From Blastococcus sp. HT6-4 (lineage in GTDB: Bacteria; Actinomycetota; Actinomycetes; Mycobacteriales; Geodermatophilaceae), in assembly GCF_039679125.1 (NCBI RefSeq), contig NZ_CP155551.1:1302001-1366000 (forward strand): 64,000 nt of DNA, read 5' to 3'. Shown here in pieces: positions 61,012 to 64,000 of the stretch. The position numbers and the translations under genes are program-made. Positions within the stretch are counted from its first letter, which is position 1, and each line of letters begins with the position of its first letter. Under the pieces are notes generated by a model, which saw only the letters and a list, made by a program, of their open reading frames with translations, made no database searches and was not told the origin of the DNA.

Positions 61012-62370
61012 CTAGGGGACGGTCGCTCCGGCCGCGGGCGTCGGCGTCGAGCGCTCCGCGGGCGTGCGGGCCCCGGGGCGCTCCGGGGCCTGCGCGTGCT
61101 CGCGGACCTCCGGTCGCTCCCGGACCTCCGCGACCTCATCGCGCTGCGGGGCCTCCGAGCCGTCCGGATTTTCCGGTACGACCGCCGCCGCAGCGGCAGC
61201 CGGGGCCGGGGCAGGGGCAGGGGCCGGGAGCGGGTTCTCGCGGAGGTAGGTCAGGACCCGGTACGAGACCGCCACGAGCGGCACGGCGAGCAGGGCGCCG
61301 GCGAGCCCCCAGAGCAGCGAGCCGCCGGTCACCGCCAGGAGGATGACGACCGGGTGCAGCCGGAGGGCCCGGCCGACGATGATCGGATGCAGGATGTTGC
61401 CCTCGACCTGCTGCACCACCAGGACGGCGATCAGGACGATGATCGCGTCGGTCGTGCCGTTGGTGACGAGGGTGACGAGGACCGCCACGGCCCCGCTGAT
61501 GGTGGCGCCGAACAGCGGGACGAACGCGCCGATGAAGGTGAGCAGGGTCAGCGAGGCCCACAACGGCACCCCGAGGACGAGCAGCGCGGCTCCGATGCCG
61601 ATGGCGTCGATGAGCGCCACGATGATCACGCCGCGCACGTACTGGGACAGCGCCCCCCAGGCCGACCGCCCCGCTCCGTCGATCTGCGGCCGCCGTCTGT
61701 CGGGGACGAGACCCAGGAGCCAGGCCCACATCGACGCGCCGTCCTTCAGCAGGAAGAACGTCAGGAAGGCGACCAGGAGGACGGCGGCCAGGCTGTAGAG
61801 CGCCATGGTGGCCGCCGCCGTCGGTTCCGGGGCGAGTTCGTAGAGCTGGTCGACCACGGCGTTGCGGGCCTCGGTGACCTGCCGCGGGTCCAGGTTCAGC
61901 GGCCCGTCGATCAGCCACACGCGGATCCGGTCGATCCCCGCAGCCAGGGGCCGGGTGAGGTTCCGCAGCTGGTCCGCGGCGCGGAACCCGATGAGGAAGC
62001 CGATCCCGGTCAGCGCCCCCAGCAGCAGCAGGACCGACAGCAGCGCCGAGAGCGCGCGGGGAAGCCCCCGCTCGCACAGCCACCGGGTGATCGGCTGGAT
62101 GATCGCGGTCAGCAGCAGCGCGACGGCGACGGCCACGGTCACGAGCGGCAGCCGCAGCAGGAACCAGAACAGCAGCCAGCCGATGCCCGCCACGGCCAGG
62201 AGGGCGGCGCTGGTGACGAGGGTGCGGACCGCCCATGCCGGTGCGGTCGGCCGCGCAGCCGTGGGGTCGCCGCCCGCGGCGGCCAACGTGACCGTGGCCT
62301 GCGGGGGTCCCGGGGAGGCCTCCGCACCGTCGTCCCCGCGCCGTCTCGTCCACCGCTTCACCGGTGCCAC
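61012..62370 (-). CDS. AI-2E family transporter (TqsA/PerM-like)
   Basis: A 452-residue membrane protein with eight helices. Signatures are ALLLTAIIQPITRWL and LTLLTFIGAFVPLFGATISGAVAVLVTLV, then VVQQVEGNILHPIIVGRALRLHPVVILLAVTGGSLLWG. The C-terminal tail of about 95 residues begins with Pro-Ala repeats encoded by a simple-sequence run at 61195-61235, then is charged and repetitive. GTG 62370 or GTG 62361 is the start. Family members include AI-2 exporters and sodium/proton antiporters; the substrate here is open. Stop TAG. Confidence 0.87.
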   Translation of the reverse strand: MAPVKRWTRRRGDDGAEASPGPPQATVTLAAAGGDPTAARPTAPAWAVRTLVTSAALLAVAGIGWLLFWFLLRLPLVTVAVAVALLLTAIIQPITRWLCERGLPRALSALLSVLLLLGALTGIGFLIGFRAADQLRNLTRPLAAGIDRIRVWLIDGPLNLDPRQVTEARNAVVDQLYELAPEPTAAATMALYSLAAVLLVAFLTFFLLKDGASMWAWLLGLVPDRRRPQIDGAGRSAWGALSQYVRGVIIVALIDAIGIGAALLVLGVPLWASLTLLTFIGAFVPLFGATISGAVAVLVTLVTNGTTDAIIVLIAVLVVQQVEGNILHPIIVGRALRLHPVVILLAVTGGSLLWGLAGALLAVPLVAVSYRVLTYLRENPLPAPAPAPAPAAAAAAVVPENPDGSEAPQRDEVAEVRERPEVREHAQAPERPGARTPAERSTPTPAAGATVP

Positions 62371-62440
62371 CCTGTGCGCACTGTCCGTTCTCCGATCATG
62401 GGTCCGCACCGTCGGTGAGGCCGGACGCCGGCGGCGTGCT

Positions 62441-62458
62441 TGACCGAATCTTCGGTCA
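62441..62458. promoter_or_regulatory. 18-base palindrome, TetR-type operator candidate
   Basis: TGACCGAA-TC-TTCGGTCA is a perfect 8-bp inverted repeat with a 2-base centre, in the divergent space between the AI-2E-family gene and the small gene at 62627. Size and symmetry are those of TetR-family operators. No TetR gene is adjacent within the window. Confidence 0.45.
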
Positions 62459-62626
62459 CGGACGCCTTCCCGGCAGGGCGAAGCGGGCCGCCCGCATGTT
62501 GCGGGCGCCTTGCGGAACCGTGTCAGGACGGCGGCATCGCGGTGGTCGTCGGCCGGAGGGGCACATCCGGGGACGGCGGCGCCGACGGGTCGCCGCCTTC
62601 GCCACCAGCACCGCCCGGAGGTAGCC

Positions 62627-62896
62627 ATGTCCCAGCCGGTCCTGTCCTCACCCGCCGGGCCCCGGCCCGTCGCCCGGAGCCTCGCCGTCATCGATGCGGA
62701 TCTCCACTCGTGCCGCAGCACCCGGCGGGATGCCGAGCGGGAACTCGCCGAGGTGCGGCGGCGTCAGGAGCAGCTCGCCGATCTCGAGGTGACCCTGCTC
62801 GCCACCATCGACAGCCGGTGCCGGCTGGCCGACCACCTCCTCGACGAGCGCCTGCGTGCCCTCCGGACGGGAGCGGCCGGCCCGCAGCCACGGTGA
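62627..62896 (+). CDS. small helical protein of unknown function
   Basis: An 89-residue protein, mostly one long charged helix (SLAVIDADLHSCRSTRRDAE, then RRRQEQLADLEVTLLATIDS) with coiled-coil character. CGGAGG lies 8 bases before the ATG at 62627. No family recognised. It precedes the phospholipase-D-like gene by 142 bases on the same strand. Confidence 0.6.
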   Translation: MSQPVLSSPAGPRPVARSLAVIDADLHSCRSTRRDAERELAEVRRRQEQLADLEVTLLATIDSRCRLADHLLDERLRALRTGAAGPQPR

Positions 62897-63038
62897 CCCC
62901 GCTCGAGCCGCGCGACCGGCGGGCGACCGGCGGGCGACCTGCGGCGGCCGGCCTCGCGCATCGACGGCGCGGCGGTTTCCGGCTCGGCCGGACGGGCAGC
63001 ATCCGGACGCCCCGATCGTCGAGTCGAGAGGAGGTCTC

Positions 63039-64000
63039 GTGCCTGCAGGACGGTCGATGACCGGCGGAGCGGTCTCGACGGCCGGTAGCCGGGCCCACCC
63101 TGCGGCCGCCGCTCCACCCATGTCCGCGCCCCCGCGCCAGGTGCTCGAAGCGCTGGTGGGCGTGCCCTTCACCGAGGGCAACCGGGTCGACGTCCTGAGA
63201 GACGGGGACGAGACGTTCCCGGCGCTGCTGGCGGCCATCGCCGCGGCGCGACGGACCATCGACCTGCTGTGGTTCTCGTGGCGCGGTGGCCGGATCAGCC
63301 ACGAGGTGGCCGGAGCCCTCGCCCAGCGGGCGCGGGACGGCGTGCGCGTGCGGATCCTGCTGGACGGCTACGGCGCCAAGCACATGGACCGCGACGACCT
63401 GCGCCGGCTCCGCGCGGCGGGCTGCACCGTCTACTTCTACCGGCCGATGCGCAGCCCCCGGGTGACCGCCTGGAACATGCGCACCCACCGCCGGGTGCTG
63501 GTCTGCGACGAGGTGGTCGGCTTCACCGGGGGAACTGGGATCGACACGGCGTGGACCGGCGACGGCCGCCGGCCCGGGAACTGGCGCGACACCGCCTACC
63601 GGGTGGAGGGCCCGGCCGTCGCAGGCCTGCGCTCGGCATTCGTGTCCGGCTGGATGCAGGCGCAGGTGCGCCTCAGCGGGGAACTGGTCTCCGAGGACGA
63701 CCGGTTCCCGGACCTGGAGACCGCGGGCAGCACGCCGGTCCAGGTCGTCCGGACGTCGTCGCAGCCGGGCTGGAGCGGGGCGGCCGTCGTGATCGCCGGG
63801 CTCCTCCAGACCGCGCGGGAGGAGGTCCGGATCACCACGCCCTACATCCGGCTGCCCCGATGGCTGCGCCGGCTGGTCGGCGACACCGCCCGGCGGGGAG
63901 TCCGGGTCCGGATCCTCGTCTGCGGCCCGCGCGTCGAGCGGCCGACCGTGCACCTGCAGGGGGAGCTCGACTTCCAGCCGCTGCTCGACGACGGCGTGGA
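63039..64000 (+). CDS. phospholipase-D-like (cardiolipin-synthase-type) protein, 3' end outside the window
   Basis: At least 320 residues, running off the window. GTG at 63039 with GAGGAGG 4 bases upstream; ATG 63057 is an alternative. The first HKD-type motif reads HRRVLVCDEVVGFTGGTGID, in which the canonical lysine of HxKxxxxD is arginine. Preceding segments (AARRTIDLLWFSWRGG, VRVRILLDGYGAKHMDRDDL) are typical of PLD-like and cardiolipin synthases. The second half is partly present (EEVRITTPYIRLPRWLRRLV and RRGVRVRILVCGP); the second catalytic motif would lie beyond the edge. Confidence 0.82.
   Translation, partial: MPAGRSMTGGAVSTAGSRAHPAAAAPPMSAPPRQVLEALVGVPFTEGNRVDVLRDGDETFPALLAAIAAARRTIDLLWFSWRGGRISHEVAGALAQRARDGVRVRILLDGYGAKHMDRDDLRRLRAAGCTVYFYRPMRSPRVTAWNMRTHRRVLVCDEVVGFTGGTGIDTAWTGDGRRPGNWRDTAYRVEGPAVAGLRSAFVSGWMQAQVRLSGELVSEDDRFPDLETAGSTPVQVVRTSSQPGWSGAAVVIAGLLQTAREEVRITTPYIRLPRWLRRLVGDTARRGVRVRILVCGPRVERPTVHLQGELDFQPLLDDGV

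Overview
This is a very GC-rich chromosomal segment of an actinobacterium, most likely a member of the Geodermatophilaceae (Blastococcus or Geodermatophilus type). The reasons are the codon use (third positions nearly all G or C, many GTG starts), a conserved actinobacterial gene order (hemW ... hrcA-dnaJ-rsmE ... phoH-ybeY-corC-era-recO-uppS-zur-glyS ... dusB-dnaG), and a selenocysteine tRNA whose anticodon is CUA instead of UCA. UAG-reading tRNA-Sec is known from that family. I see no insertion sequence, prophage, CRISPR array or replication origin.

Layout. 1-600: a guanidine-III riboswitch in front of a guanidinium exporter gene (gdx). 600-6000: a quinone-oxidoreductase-like gene and a four-gene ABC importer of the glycerol-3-phosphate/sugar type. 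6200-10900: the selenocysteine machinery, with selD leftward and selC-selA-selB rightward. The tRNA-Sec anticodon is CUA, and a 128-codon ORF ending in UAG lies in frame directly upstream of selD. 11000-17600: an enoyl-CoA hydratase-like gene, hemW, a DksA-type zinc-finger gene, an ABC-2 exporter with a histidine kinase/response regulator pair, and a small ParB-like unknown. 17700-20800: the CIRCE-controlled hrcA-dnaJ-rsmE operon. 20800-29500: two importers placed inside the conserved cluster, phnCDE (with a double-length PhnE) and a branched-chain-amino-acid-type system with a LivM-LivG fusion. 29500-40900: HIT, phoH, ybeY, corC, era, recO, uppS, zur, an HNH gene and glyS. 41000-48400: an aldehyde dehydrogenase, dusB, a chain of unknown genes leading into dnaG, and tRNA-Asn. 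48700-56800 (all leftward): acetate use (acsA, actP, a DUF485 partner with a CRP-like site upstream) and a second solute:sodium symporter locus with a LytS/LytR-type two-component system. 57000-64000: an amine/amino-acid oxidase, a cyclopropane-fatty-acid-synthase-like gene, a lipoprotein, an AI-2E-type permease, a small unknown and the start of a phospholipase-D-like gene cut by the window edge.

Main point of interest. selA, selB, selC and selD are all present, but the tRNA is built to read UAG. At least nine other genes in the window end in TAG at normal protein ends, so UAG is evidently still an ordinary stop and Sec insertion must depend on context (SelB plus a SECIS hairpin). No selenoprotein gene is in this window. 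Other points of note are the UAG-ended ORF fused in frame to selD, two in-frame mini-ORF linkers built from the same dispersed repeat, long perfect hairpin terminators without U-tracts, and several fused or motif-deviant proteins.
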